A stretch of DNA of 48,457 nt from DASVWH01 sp036389715 (lineage in GTDB: Bacteria > Acidobacteriota > Blastocatellia > Pyrinomonadales > Pyrinomonadaceae): assembly GCA_036389715.1 (NCBI GenBank), contig DASVWH010000084.1, forward strand, positions 1 to 48,457, in the 5' to 3' direction. Position numbers and translations under genes: made by a program. Every line of letters begins with the position of its first letter. Position 1 is the first letter of the stretch. Of the stretch, positions 1-8,440 are shown one piece after another. Under the pieces are notes generated by a model. That model searched no databases and was not told the origin of the DNA. It saw only the letters and a list, made by a program, of their open reading frames with translations.

Positions 1-1245
1 TTTCTGCCGGACAAGGCTATAGACGTTCTGGACGAGGCGGGTGCGCGCGTCAAGCTGCGTGTGCGCCGCGAGCAGGTCAACATAGAAGAGTGGAATTCTC
101 CTTTCATAGAGTTGCCGCATACGTCCTATGCCGGAGATAAGCCGCTCGGCAGTCTTCGCATGCAGGCGACGGACGAAGACGCGCTCGTCTCTGCTGAAGT
201 CACGAAAGACGACATAGAGGAAGTGATTGCGCGCTGGACGGGCATTCCCATCACGTCGCTCAAGGAAGAAGAGACGCAAAAGCTGCTGCGGATTGAAACC
301 GAGCTGCATTTGCGCGTCGTCTCGCAGCGCCCTGCCATCTCTGCGCTCGCCCGCGCCATTCGCCGCTCGCGCGCCGGACTCAAGAACCCGCAACGTCCAG
401 TCGGCTCGTTTCTCTTCCTTGGGCCTACGGGTGTTGGCAAAACCGAGGTCGCGCGCTCCCTGGCTGAGTTTCTCTTCGGCTCAGAGCGTTCGATGATTCG
501 CTTCGACATGTCCGAGTTTATGGAGAAGCATTCGGTCTCGAAGCTGATTGGCTCGCCCCCCGGTTACGTCGGGCACGAAGAGGGCGGACAACTGACCGAG
601 CGCATCAAGCGTTCGCCGTATTCTGTGCTGCTCTTCGACGAGATTGAAAAAGCGCACCCGGATATTTTCAACGTCCTGCTTCAGGTCTTTGAAGACGGGA
701 TTCTGACGGACGCGCTCGGCAACACTGTGGATTTCAAAAACGCCATCATCATCATGACCTCGAACATCGGGGCGCGCTTTATCCAGAAGAAGGGGACGCT
801 CGGCTTTCAGGCGACGACCGACACTTCGCGCGAGAAGATGGAAGAGATGGTCATGTCGGCCGTCCGCCAGACCTTCAACCCGGAGTTCATCAACCGCCTC
901 GACGAGATCATCATCTTCGATCAACTGGTTGACGAAGAGCTGCTCGAAGTCGTGCAGTTGCAGGTGGACCAGATGAACCGGACGCTCCAGACGCGCGGGC
1001 TCGAAGTTCGCCTGACGGAGGAGGCCAAGCGCTGGCTGGTGACCAAGACCTGCGCCGACCGTTCCTACGGCGCGCGCCCCTTGCGCCGCGCCCTGCAAAA
1101 GTACGTCGAGGACCAGCTCTCCGAGGCGCTCATCCAGGGACAGCTCGGCGAAGCCACGCTGATCGAAGTATTCCTGGACGAAAACGAGTTGAGCTACCGC
1201 CCGGCGGGCGTCGAAGAGCTGGGCGATGCGCTTTTGATTCACTGA
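1..1245 (+). CDS. clpC: ATP-dependent Clp protease ATPase subunit ClpC, 3' part (5' end cut by window)
   Basis: The frame is open from base 1, so the gene starts outside the window. AAA+ unfoldase that feeds substrates to the ClpP peptidase in the cytosol. What remains is the end of the first ATPase module (FLPDKAIDVLDEAGA, typical of Clp/Hsp100), a short middle segment, and the complete second AAA+ module: Walker A GPTGVGKT at nt 421-444, Walker B VLLFDEIEKAHPD near nt 630, sensor region MTSNIGA near nt 754, and the C-terminal D2-small domain with SYGARPLRRALQ. The middle region is short, which favours ClpC over ClpB. It is followed by a hairpin at 1266-1316, then bamA. Family call is secure; ClpC versus another short-middle Clp ATPase is slightly less so. 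Confidence 0.95.
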   Translation, partial: FLPDKAIDVLDEAGARVKLRVRREQVNIEEWNSPFIELPHTSYAGDKPLGSLRMQATDEDALVSAEVTKDDIEEVIARWTGIPITSLKEEETQKLLRIETELHLRVVSQRPAISALARAIRRSRAGLKNPQRPVGSFLFLGPTGVGKTEVARSLAEFLFGSERSMIRFDMSEFMEKHSVSKLIGSPPGYVGHEEGGQLTERIKRSPYSVLLFDEIEKAHPDIFNVLLQVFEDGILTDALGNTVDFKNAIIIMTSNIGARFIQKKGTLGFQATTDTSREKMEEMVMSAVRQTFNPEFINRLDEIIIFDQLVDEELLEVVQLQVDQMNRTLQTRGLEVRLTEEAKRWLVTKTCADRSYGARPLRRALQKYVEDQLSEALIQGQLGEATLIEVFLDENELSYRPAGVEELGDALLIH

Positions 1246-1265
1246 AATCGAGCCCCGGAAGCAGC

Positions 1266-1316
1266 AAGTCCAGAGTCTAAAGTCCTCGTGCGGTTTTGAC
1301 TTTAGACTCTGGACTT
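1266..1316. repeat. 19-bp perfect inverted repeat built from a short repeated word, probable clpC terminator
   Basis: Arms 1266-1284 and 1298-1316 are exact reverse complements, with a 13-nt loop. The right arm is followed by a further copy of the same word (GGACTTTAGACTC at 1318-1330), so the element is made of repeated GTCTAAAGTCC-like words. It sits 20 bp after the clpC stop and probably ends clpC transcription. There is no clean T-run directly after the stem, so the terminator role is inferred. One of a set of similar intergenic elements in this window. Confidence 0.7.
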
Positions 1317-1340
1317 TGGACTTTAGACTCGTTTTGCCTG

Positions 1341-1346
1341 TATAAT
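1341..1346 (+). promoter_or_regulatory. candidate -10 box (TATAAT) for bamA
   Basis: A perfect TATAAT lies 171 bp upstream of the bamA start, just after the repeat element. No convincing -35 hexamer sits 16-18 bp upstream (the closest is TTGGAC at 1316-1321, spacer 19, within the repeat). A promoter is plausible here because a hairpin separates clpC from bamA, but the assignment rests on the -10 box alone. Confidence 0.35.
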
Positions 1347-1516
1347 TCGCGCCTTTGTTACCGGGGAACCTGGCAACGGCCTCGCGGCGGCCTGAATCAA
1401 ACGGCTTCAATAGTCTTGCGCCGCGTCCGGCCCGATAGTTTTTGTTGTCTTTTTACTTTTACCTTAATTTCCGCTCCCCAAAGTCTTTCAAGTAACTCTG
1501 AGGGAAAATAGCTTTT

Positions 1517-4500
1517 ATGCGCACTTTTCGTGCTTCCTTGCTCATCTTGATGGGCACAGTTATCGGAATGGCTACGCTGCTCCTGGCCCCGGCGAGCGTC
1601 CGCGCGCAAGCTCAATCGCAGCGCCTGGTCGAGACCGTGGATGTCCGTGGCAATCGCCGCAACCGCGACGAGGACCTGCTCTATTACGTGCAGACGCGTC
1701 CGGGCGACCCCTTCAACCCCGAGCAGGCTCAGCGCGACCTGCAAACCCTGCTGGCCCTTAACTTCTTCGACAAGACGGAGGCCAGCGTCGAGACCGAAGA
1801 GGGAGCGCGCGGCGGCGTCAACGTCATCTTCAACGTCAAGGAACTGCCCATCATCCGCGACATCCAGTTTGAAGGCATGAAGTCGGTCGCCGAGTCCGAT
1901 GTCCTTAAGGCTTTCCGCGAACGGCGCATCGGCGTTTCCAAAGAATCCACGCTCGATCCCGTTAAGGTCGTCAACGCGACCCGCGTGATTAAAGAGCTGC
2001 TGGCGGCGCGCGGGCGTCCGAACGCGACCGTCGAGCCGCGTTACGAGGAGGTCTCGACGACCTCGACGGCCGTCACCTTCGTCGTCAGGGAGGGCGAGCG
2101 CGTCCGCGTCGTCGAAATCCAGTTTGAAGGCAACCAGATTTTCAGCGACGGGAAACTGCGCTCGCAGATGGGCTACGTCAAAGAAGCGGGGCTCATCTCG
2201 CGCTTTAAGGGTCAGGACATCCTCGACCGCGAGAAGTTGGAAGTGGACCTGCGCCGCGTCCAGTTCTACATGCGCTCGAAGGGCTACCTTCAGGCGCGCA
2301 CGGGCGAGCCGCGAATCGAGGGTCTGGGCCGGCGCACGACCGGCTTCTTTATTCCGCTGCCGCTCCTTTCGTCAACGGACGAGGCGCTGCGCGTGACGAT
2401 TCCGGTGACGGAAGGCAAGGTCTACCGCATCGGCTCGATCAAGATCGAGGGCAACTCCATCTTCTCCGAGCAGGTCATCACCAACGTCATCGGCCTCAAG
2501 CCGGGCGACATCGCCAACGGCGAGCGCATCGGCAAGGCGCTCCAGGAGGACCTGAAGAAGGCCTACGGCTCGCAGGGCTTCATTCAGTACGAGTACGACG
2601 TTGAGCCCAACTTCCGCGACAACGCGCAGGACGCCAAAGAGGGCATCGTGGATTTCAAGTTCACGATTACGGAGGGCAAGCAATTTACGCTGCGCCGCCT
2701 GGAATTTCTCGGCAACACCTTCACGCGCGACAACGTGCTGCGCCGCGAGATGCTCGTCAACGAAGGCGACATCTACAGCCAGAGGGCTTTCGACATCTCG
2801 GTGCTGCGCCTGAACCAGCTCGGCTTTTTCGAGCCGGTTGACCCGGAGAAGGACGCAGACTTTCGGACCAACGAAGAAGAGGCGCTCGTTGACGTGAACC
2901 TCAAGGTCTCGGAGCGCGGCCGCCAGCAGATCTCTTTTAACGGCGGCATCTCCGGCATCGGCGGCTCTTTCTTCGGCCTGGAGTATTCGACCAACAACCT
3001 GCTCGGCCGCGGCGAGACGCTCTCGTTCAACCTGGCCTACGGCAATCGCCAGCGTTCGTTCCAGTTCTCTTTCACAGAGCCCTATGTGCGTAACCGTCCG
3101 ATCACGGTCGGCTTCTCGGTCTTCACTTTTTCGCAGAAATTCTTCGGCGAGGGCACTTTCCTCTCGCAGAACCTGAACGCGCAGCAGGGGCTCTTCGGCT
3201 CGTCCGTCGATTTCTTCAACACACAGGAAGAGAACCTCTTCACGCGTAATTCGACGGGCGCGTCCATCTTCGCCAGTTCCTTGCTCTCGGAATTCATGCG
3301 CAAGACTTCCTTCACGCAGCTCTCGCGCATCGGTCTTTCGTACCAGATTTCCTCGACCAGCGTGAAGGACCCGGAGGTCAACGCAGACCCGGCCAACGCG
3401 ACGCAGTTCATCCCGATCATCTACAAGCAGCCGAACATCCTGACGAGTCGCGCGACGGCCTCTTTCGCTTACGACACGCGCGGCTTCGCCAAGGACCCGA
3501 ACGACGCTGTTCGCGGCAAGCAGGTCTCGGCCAATCTGGCGGTCGCCGGACTCGGCGGCGACGTGCGCACCTACGCGCCCTTCCTCTCCTACACGCAGTT
3601 CTTCCCGGTGCGCCGCACGGGCAGAGACCAGCAGCCGGAGGTCTTCGGCTTCCGCGTCGTCGCGGCCCACGTCGGCAGTTTCGCGACCTCCAGCAAGATC
3701 AGGAATTCGGGCTCGCTCGCCTTTATCAACGGCGTGCCGATTTACGAGCGCTTCTTCCTCGGCGACGAATTTACGATTCGCGGCTACAACGTCCGCTCGA
3801 TCAGCCCCATCGTTCCGCTCGATACGTTTATCACTTCGCGCAACGTCGTGCTGGCGACCAATGCGTCCGGGGCGGCGGTTCCGGCCACGGGTCTCCCGGC
3901 AGAGCTTGCCAACATCGGCGTTTTCACCGGCCCGACCGGCAACAACCGTGCGCAGTTGAATCGAACCTTTACGGCCATCGGCGGCGACACGCAGCTGCTC
4001 GGCAACTTCGAGTACAGGATACCGATCTTCGGCCCTGTGACGCTGGCGGCCTTCGCCGACGTGGGCTCTTCCTTCAACCTGCGCGGCGGCGGCGACCAGA
4101 TATTTTCGAGCGAGTTTCTCAGCTCTGAAACCTACGTCCCGACGCTCGGGCTGATTCCCTGCCGCGGCAGCTTTGCCCTGGCCAGCCTGAACGCCTTCGC
4201 GGCCTGTAACAACAATTCACAGCTCGCGCTCTCAAGCGTTACGGGCGGGCTGCTGATACGCGATAACCGCCTGGTCTCCGACGAAGAGTACCGCAACGCG
4301 CTTGCGGTCGGGCCGGTGGACCCGATCTCGGGCTTGCCCGTCGGTTTCCAGCAGGTCTTCCTGCGCGGCGAAGCGCAAACCAATACGGTCGTGCGCCTGG
4401 GCGAAAGCCTCTTTTCAAAATTCGGCGATGTCCGTTCGAGCCTGGGCCTGGAGCTGCGCTTCCAGGTTCCGATCATCAACGTTCCGTTCCGCCTGATTTA

Positions 4501-4606
4501 TGCATATAACCCGAACGCGCGGCGCGGCTTCCTGCCCGAGCTTCCGGGCATCCCTTTCAATGAGAAGAAGAGCGTGTTTCGCTTTAGCGTCGGGCGCACT
4601 TTTTAA
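1517..4606 (+). CDS. bamA: Outer membrane protein assembly factor BamA (Omp85/YaeT)
   Basis: Inserts beta-barrel proteins into the outer membrane. The 1029-residue product begins with a signal peptide (hydrophobic LLILMGTVIGMATLLLA, then VRAQA). POTRA repeats follow over roughly residues 35-470 (VETVDVRGNRRNRDEDLL, IQFEGNQIFSDGKL, IKIEGNSIF, LEFLGNTFTRDNVLRREM). The C-terminal 16-strand barrel domain carries the Omp85 signatures ISGIGGSFFGLEYSTNNLLGRG and FLGDEFTIRGYN, and the chain ends in an aromatic residue (FSVGRTF). It is longer than the E. coli protein (about 810) because of extended barrel loops. The ATG at 1517 has a GAGGGA-like ribosome site at 1500-1505. It heads an envelope cluster with skp, fabZ, lpxA and lpxI. 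Confidence 0.96.
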   Translation: MRTFRASLLILMGTVIGMATLLLAPASVRAQAQSQRLVETVDVRGNRRNRDEDLLYYVQTRPGDPFNPEQAQRDLQTLLALNFFDKTEASVETEEGARGGVNVIFNVKELPIIRDIQFEGMKSVAESDVLKAFRERRIGVSKESTLDPVKVVNATRVIKELLAARGRPNATVEPRYEEVSTTSTAVTFVVREGERVRVVEIQFEGNQIFSDGKLRSQMGYVKEAGLISRFKGQDILDREKLEVDLRRVQFYMRSKGYLQARTGEPRIEGLGRRTTGFFIPLPLLSSTDEALRVTIPVTEGKVYRIGSIKIEGNSIFSEQVITNVIGLKPGDIANGERIGKALQEDLKKAYGSQGFIQYEYDVEPNFRDNAQDAKEGIVDFKFTITEGKQFTLRRLEFLGNTFTRDNVLRREMLVNEGDIYSQRAFDISVLRLNQLGFFEPVDPEKDADFRTNEEEALVDVNLKVSERGRQQISFNGGISGIGGSFFGLEYSTNNLLGRGETLSFNLAYGNRQRSFQFSFTEPYVRNRPITVGFSVFTFSQKFFGEGTFLSQNLNAQQGLFGSSVDFFNTQEENLFTRNSTGASIFASSLLSEFMRKTSFTQLSRIGLSYQISSTSVKDPEVNADPANATQFIPIIYKQPNILTSRATASFAYDTRGFAKDPNDAVRGKQVSANLAVAGLGGDVRTYAPFLSYTQFFPVRRTGRDQQPEVFGFRVVAAHVGSFATSSKIRNSGSLAFINGVPIYERFFLGDEFTIRGYNVRSISPIVPLDTFITSRNVVLATNASGAAVPATGLPAELANIGVFTGPTGNNRAQLNRTFTAIGGDTQLLGNFEYRIPIFGPVTLAAFADVGSSFNLRGGGDQIFSSEFLSSETYVPTLGLIPCRGSFALASLNAFAACNNNSQLALSSVTGGLLIRDNRLVSDEEYRNALAVGPVDPISGLPVGFQQVFLRGEAQTNTVVRLGESLFSKFGDVRSSLGLELRFQVPIINVPFRLIYAYNPNARRGFLPELPGIPFNEKKSVFRFSVGRTF

Positions 4607-4708
4607 CCCTTTTGTTTGTCAACCATACAGGCAGCGCGTGCATCTACTATTGGACACCGGCAGAGCAGCACCAAAGCCTTTCACAGTAAGGAGCACTACA
4701 AGAAAGTT

Positions 4709-5341
4709 ATGAGAAGATTCAATTTGATAGCCGCAGCCTTTATTCTGGCGGCCATCGTCTCACTCCCCGCTTACGGACAAACGACCAACCGCCCGGCCGC
4801 CAGGCCCGCCGCCACACCGGCAGCGGCAGCGCCCGCAGGCCCTGTCCCTGACAGCAAGATCGCTTTCGTTGACACGAGCGCCTTCGGCGACGATAAGGCT
4901 GGCATCGGCCGCTTCGTCAATGCGCTCAAATCGCTGGAGCGCGAGTTCCAGCCGCGCCAGACCGAGCTGACCAACATGCAGAACCGCCTGCGCAGCCTGG
5001 CCGACGAGATCAACAAGCTCAACAGCGGCAGTTCCGTCGTTGACCCGAAGACGCTGCAAACGAAACAGGATGAGGGCGAGAGGCTGCAAATAGACCTCAA
5101 GCGCAAAAAAGAGGACGCCGACGCCGCTTTCCAGAAGCGTTATGCGGAAGTGGTCAGCCCCATCTCCGAAGACATCGGCAAGGCGCTCGACGCCTTTGCC
5201 AGCCAGCGCGGCATCACCATGATTCTCGACGTGAGCAAGCTCGCTCCGGCCATCCTGACGGTTAACCCCGCGATGGACGTGACGAGGGCTTTTATCGCCG
5301 AGTACAACAGCTCGCACCCGGCAACGGCTGCAACCCGCTAA
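4709..5341 (+). CDS. skp: Periplasmic chaperone Skp/OmpH family protein
   Basis: OmpH-family proteins hold unfolded outer-membrane proteins in the periplasm on the way to BamA, the gene just upstream. The frame opens earlier, but the ATG at 4709 gives a proper signal peptide (MRRFNLIAAAFILAAIVSLPAYGQ) and has AAGGAG about 15 nt upstream, so I start there (210 residues). A Pro/Ala-rich linker follows, then the OmpH core: KIAFVDTSAF, a long charged helix region (ERLQIDLKRKKEDADAAFQK) that forms the coiled-coil tentacles, and a closing SQRGITMILDVSK strand typical of the family. Function from family and position. Confidence 0.85.
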   Translation: MRRFNLIAAAFILAAIVSLPAYGQTTNRPAARPAATPAAAAPAGPVPDSKIAFVDTSAFGDDKAGIGRFVNALKSLEREFQPRQTELTNMQNRLRSLADEINKLNSGSSVVDPKTLQTKQDEGERLQIDLKRKKEDADAAFQKRYAEVVSPISEDIGKALDAFASQRGITMILDVSKLAPAILTVNPAMDVTRAFIAEYNSSHPATAATR

Positions 5342-5350
5342 GCCCGCGTT

Positions 5351-5421
5351 AAGAGCAGATGGTGAACAGTCGAGTGGACGCCGCGCCGCCGCTTCGTCTG
5401 TGCTATTCACCATCTGCTCTT
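5351..5421. repeat. 16-bp perfect inverted repeat between skp and fabZ
   Basis: Arms 5351-5366 and 5406-5421 (AAGAGCAGATGGTGAA and its complement) enclose a 39-nt GC-rich loop. The right arm overlaps the leader of fabZ and ends 23 bp before its chosen start. It could act as an attenuator or as an RNA-processing hairpin separating skp from fabZ in the operon. It belongs to the window-wide set of intergenic palindromes. Confidence 0.6.
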
Positions 5422-5444
5422 TACACGGCCGACCACCTGCCCAC

Positions 5445-5897
5445 ATGACCGTCTACGACGCACGAGCCATCCAGGAAATCCTGCCGCATCGTTATCCCTT
5501 TCTGCTCGTGGACCGCATCATCGAGCTTGTTCCCGGCGAAAAAATCATCGGCATCAAGCAGGTGACAATCAACGAGCCCTTCTTTCAAGGCCACTTTCCG
5601 GGCGCGCCCGTCATGCCGGGCGTCCTGGTCGTCGAAGCGATGGCGCAGGTCGGGGCGGTTTACGCGCTCAGCCAGATGCCGGACCGCGACGATAAGCTGG
5701 TGCTTTTTAGCGGGATAGATAACGCGCGCTTTCGCCGTCCCATCGTGCCCGGGGATACGCTGACGCTCGAAGTGACGCCCGTGCGCGTCGGCTCGCGCGT
5801 CCAGCGCATGCGCGGCATCGCGCGGGTCGAAGGCGAGGTCGCCGCCGAAGCGGACATCATGAGCGTCATTACCAAGAGGAGCGCCACCTCACAATGA
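5445..5897 (+). CDS. fabZ: 3-hydroxyacyl-[acyl-carrier-protein] dehydratase FabZ
   Basis: Dehydrates 3-hydroxyacyl-ACP in type II fatty acid synthesis, at the branch shared with LpxA. The 150-residue length fits the family. It contains the N-terminal motif IQEILPHRYPFLLVDRI, the catalytic His in FQGHFPGAPVMPGVL, and the Glu in VVEAMAQVGAVYAL. I chose ATG 5445 (MTVYDARAIQ) over an in-frame start at 5400 because the upstream residues come from the repeat. Its stop overlaps the lpxA start (ATGA at 5894-5897), so the two are translationally coupled, as in many lipid A operons. Confidence 0.95.
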   Translation: MTVYDARAIQEILPHRYPFLLVDRIIELVPGEKIIGIKQVTINEPFFQGHFPGAPVMPGVLVVEAMAQVGAVYALSQMPDRDDKLVLFSGIDNARFRRPIVPGDTLTLEVTPVRVGSRVQRMRGIARVEGEVAAEADIMSVITKRSATSQ

Positions 5898-6721
5898 GCA
5901 CCGCTTCGCCGCGTAATCGCTCCCGTGCCGCCGCAGCGGACCGCGCACGGATGATTCATCCTTCGGCAGTCGTCAGCCCCAGCGCACAGATCGGCAGCAA
6001 CTGCTACATCGGCCCTTATTCGATCATCGGCGACGAGGTCGTGCTCGGCAGCGGCGTGCGCCTCGAATCACACTGCGTCATCGAGGGCCGCACCTACATC
6101 GGCGACGAGACGCACGTCTTCCCCTTCGTCTCCATCGGGCTGGCCTCGCAGGACTTGAAGTACAAGGGCGAGCCTTCGGAGACGCGCATCGGGCGGCGCA
6201 ACAAGATACGCGAGTTCGTCACCATCCATCGCGGGACCAAGCGCGGCGGAATGCTGACGCAGGTCGGCGACGATTGCCTGATTATGGCGCAGGCGCACGT
6301 CGCGCATGATTGCATCCTCGGCGACGACGTGATTATGGGCAACGGCGCCACGCTCGGCGGCCATGTGACGGTCGAAGACGGAGCGGTCATCACGGCCTAT
6401 TCGGGCGTTCACCAGTTCTGCCGCATCGGGCGCGAGGCTTACATCGGCGGCTATTCCGTGATCGTCAAAGACGCGATGCCCTTTGCGCTGACGGTCGGGA
6501 ATCGTGCCCGCTGCTATGGCCTCAACATCACTGGGATGAAGCGGCGCGGCTATCCGCCGGAGGTCATCAAAACACTGCATCACGCTTTTCACCTGCTGCT
6601 CTCCTCGCGTCTCAATACCTCGCAGGCGCTCGCTGCCATCAGCACCGAGATCAAAGACTCAAAAGAAGTGGAAGAGCTGGTCCGCTTCATCGAAACCTCT
6701 AAACACGGAGTCATTAAGTAG
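5894..6721 (+). CDS. lpxA: UDP-N-acetylglucosamine acyltransferase LpxA
   Basis: Catalyses the first step of lipid A synthesis, 3-O-acylation of UDP-GlcNAc from hydroxyacyl-ACP. The left-handed beta-helix hexapeptide repeats are clear (IGSNCYIGPYSIIGDEVVLGSG; the histidine-rich AQAHVAHDCILGDDVIMGNG; GGHVTVEDGAVI). The region with HQFCRIGREAYIGG and GLNITGMKRRGYPPE is diagnostic of LpxA. The ATG at 5894 overlaps the fabZ stop and gives a 19-residue Arg/Ala-rich extension. An internal ATG at 5951 (MIHPSAVVSP) matches the usual LpxA start but has no clear ribosome site. No lpxD is seen nearby. Confidence 0.95.
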   Translation: MSTASPRNRSRAAAADRARMIHPSAVVSPSAQIGSNCYIGPYSIIGDEVVLGSGVRLESHCVIEGRTYIGDETHVFPFVSIGLASQDLKYKGEPSETRIGRRNKIREFVTIHRGTKRGGMLTQVGDDCLIMAQAHVAHDCILGDDVIMGNGATLGGHVTVEDGAVITAYSGVHQFCRIGREAYIGGYSVIVKDAMPFALTVGNRARCYGLNITGMKRRGYPPEVIKTLHHAFHLLLSSRLNTSQALAAISTEIKDSKEVEELVRFIETSKHGVIK

Positions 6722-6727
6722 TAAACC

Positions 6728-6831
6728 GTCAATCGTCAATGGTAAATAGTCGAACGACTGCTCTCTTCTATTTACGATTGACCATTCACGATTCACTATT
6801 TGCGATTCACTATTTACCATTGACGATTGAC
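6728..6831. repeat. 23-bp perfect inverted repeat of TCAATG/ATTCAC-type words upstream of lpxI
   Basis: Arms 6728-6750 and 6809-6831 are exact reverse complements. The 58-nt loop holds further copies of related words (CGATTGACC, ATTCACGATTCACTATT). The repeat begins 6 bp after lpxA ends, and word copies continue to 6840, directly in front of the lpxI ATG at 6845. The whole lpxA-lpxI junction is therefore repeat DNA and supplies the lpxI leader. Confidence 0.75.
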
Positions 6832-6844
6832 CATTGACCAGCTT

Positions 6845-7651
6845 ATGCGTTACGGGTTGATTGCGGGCAACGGACGGTTTCCCTTTCTGGTACTGGAAGG
6901 CGCGCGGCGGGCTGGCGTCGAGCTGTCGGTCGCGGCGATTCGAGAGGAGACGGACCCGGAGATCGAGCGTGTGGCCGAGCGCGTCGTCTGGGTCGGCATC
7001 GGGCAACTGGGCAAGATGATTCGCTTCTTCAAGCGCGAGGGAGTGGAACGCGCGATTATGGCCGGGCAGGTCAAGCACGTCCAGATTTTCAGCGGCGCGA
7101 TTCCAGACGTGCGGATGCTCAAGATGCTCCTGCGTCTTCCGCGCCGCAACACGGACGCGCTCATCGGAGCCGTGGCCGACGAGCTGGCGGGCGAAGGCAT
7201 AGAGCTGATTGACTCCACCTTTTTCTTACAGGATCATCTCGCCGCGGAGGGCACGCTCTCCCTGCGTCAGCCCGACGAGCGCGAGCGCGGCGACATCGAA
7301 TACGGCCTCGAAGTGGCGCGCGAGATAGCGCGTCTTGACCTCGGGCAGACCATCGTCGTCCGGTCGCGCGCCTGCGTTGCGGTCGAAGCGATGGAAGGCA
7401 CGGATGCTACCATCAGGCGCGCAGGCGAGCTGGCGCGCGGGCGCTTGACCGTCGTCAAGATCAGCAAGCCGGACCAGGACATGCGCTTCGACGTGCCGGT
7501 CGTCGGCATCCCGACCATCGAAACCATGATCGAGGCAGGCGCGACCTGTCTCTGCCTGACGGCCAGCAAGACGCTCCTCTTTGATCGTCAGCGGATGCTG
7601 CGACTGGCTGACGAAAAACGGATCGCGGTCGTCGCCGTCCCGCCGGTTTAG
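6845..7651 (+). CDS. lpxI: UDP-2,3-diacylglucosamine diphosphatase LpxI (DUF1009 family)
   Basis: LpxI hydrolyses UDP-2,3-diacylglucosamine to lipid X, replacing LpxH in many non-enteric bacteria. The 268-residue product has the N-terminal motif YGLIAGNGRFPFLVLEGAR, then GIGQLGKMIRFFKREGVERAIMAGQVKH. Its second half contains the family core GLEVAREIARLDLGQTIVVRS, ACVAVEAMEGTDATI and VVKISKPDQDMRFDVPVVGIPTIE (shown here in parts). ATG 6845 is preferred to a TTG at 6827 because the upstream codons are repeat sequence. No Shine-Dalgarno is visible. The gene follows lpxA, as in many lipid A clusters, but lpxB does not follow. Confidence 0.9.
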   Translation: MRYGLIAGNGRFPFLVLEGARRAGVELSVAAIREETDPEIERVAERVVWVGIGQLGKMIRFFKREGVERAIMAGQVKHVQIFSGAIPDVRMLKMLLRLPRRNTDALIGAVADELAGEGIELIDSTFFLQDHLAAEGTLSLRQPDERERGDIEYGLEVAREIARLDLGQTIVVRSRACVAVEAMEGTDATIRRAGELARGRLTVVKISKPDQDMRFDVPVVGIPTIETMIEAGATCLCLTASKTLLFDRQRMLRLADEKRIAVVAVPPV

Positions 7652-7676
7652 GAAAGCAAAAGCAGGAAGGTAAAAA

Positions 7677-7725
7677 GCAAAAGCGAAGACCGGAGAGCAG
7701 CACGCTCTGTAGTCTTCGCTTTTGC
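7677..7725. repeat. Hairpin after lpxI (14-bp stem plus inner stem), probable terminator
   Basis: GCAAAAGCGAAGAC at 7677-7690 is the exact complement of 7712-7725. Inside lies a second 5-bp stem (AGAGC at 7694-7698 with GCTCT at 7704-7708). Further AGCAAAAG words lie upstream (7655-7663). The hairpin falls between the convergent lpxI (+) and the secreted-protein gene (-), so it could end transcription from either side. It shares the GCAAAAGC word with the element at 23123-23163. Confidence 0.65.
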
Positions 7726-7801
7726 CCTTAACTCACGAAAGCGGGGAGAAGGGCGTTGCGTTTACTGCCTGCGTCCAGAGAGAGGCGCGGGCGCAATCCG
7801 T

Positions 7802-8395
7802 CTACATCTCGGGCGCTGGCACTTTCAGCTCTTTGCGCCGGATGAAGGCTTCGCCGCGCTGTTCGAGCCCGGCCTTGTTGCCGAGCGCATAGAGCACGGA
7901 GTCGAGTATCTGCTTATTCTCGACCTTGAAGCTGGTCACGCCCGCCACCCTGGTATCGGGATCGCTGAATTGAAGCGTCAGGTAGCGATACTTCTTTTTG
8001 ATGAACAGTGCGGGAATGTTAGCGCCGTAGGGCAGCGGCAGGCTGCCGATGACGCTGGCGGAAGTAGGCCGCCGCGACTGCGTATCGGCGAACGCTCCGC
8101 TGACGGAGGCGTAAGGGATTGACGCCACTTCGACCTGCTGCTTGTTGCGAAACACCAGGCGATGATTGGCATCATCAAAGGTCAGCGTCCCTTCCTCCCT
8201 CTTGTTGAGGCCGAAGATGCCGCCTTCGTACTTGGCCTTGAAAGTCTGCGGCGGTGCTGGCGGCGTGGGCCTCGCGGCGGCGGCAGTCCCGACCGGATCG
8301 TCGCCCGTGCGCGGCTTCTGCGCAAAAGCCTGTGTGCCCGCCAGCATCAAGGCCAGGAGCACGCCTGCGCCTAAAAACTTGTGTCCGTTTCTCAT
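7802..8395 (-). CDS. Secreted protein of unknown function
   Basis: 197 residues. I do not recognise the family. It has a clear signal peptide (FLGAGVLLALMLAGTQAFAQ) and a Pro/Ala-rich linker. A soluble domain of alternating strands follows (YEGGIFGLNKREEGTLTF, HRLVFRNKQQVEVASIPYASVSG, KKKYRYLTLQF, VAGVTSFKVE), with a C-terminal helix (ILDSVLYALGNKAGL). The strand pattern resembles a PH/GRAM-like fold, but that is only an impression. The start is supported by AAGGGGAG about 9 nt upstream. It is probably periplasmic or surface-associated. Neighbouring genes give no specific hint. Confidence 0.75.
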   Translation of the reverse strand: MRNGHKFLGAGVLLALMLAGTQAFAQKPRTGDDPVGTAAAARPTPPAPPQTFKAKYEGGIFGLNKREEGTLTFDDANHRLVFRNKQQVEVASIPYASVSGAFADTQSRRPTSASVIGSLPLPYGANIPALFIKKKYRYLTLQFSDPDTRVAGVTSFKVENKQILDSVLYALGNKAGLEQRGEAFIRRKELKVPAPEM

Positions 8396-8440
8396 TGCTT
8401 TCTCCCCTTCAAGAAAATATTTGCCCCCGGCAGCTTTGTT

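Noticed and set aside
2372..3670. 432-codon open frame on the minus strand opposite bamA
   Set aside because: Mirror of a GC-rich coding strand: low-complexity Arg/Glu/Val protein, no ribosome site, no family, and BamA on the plus strand is certain.
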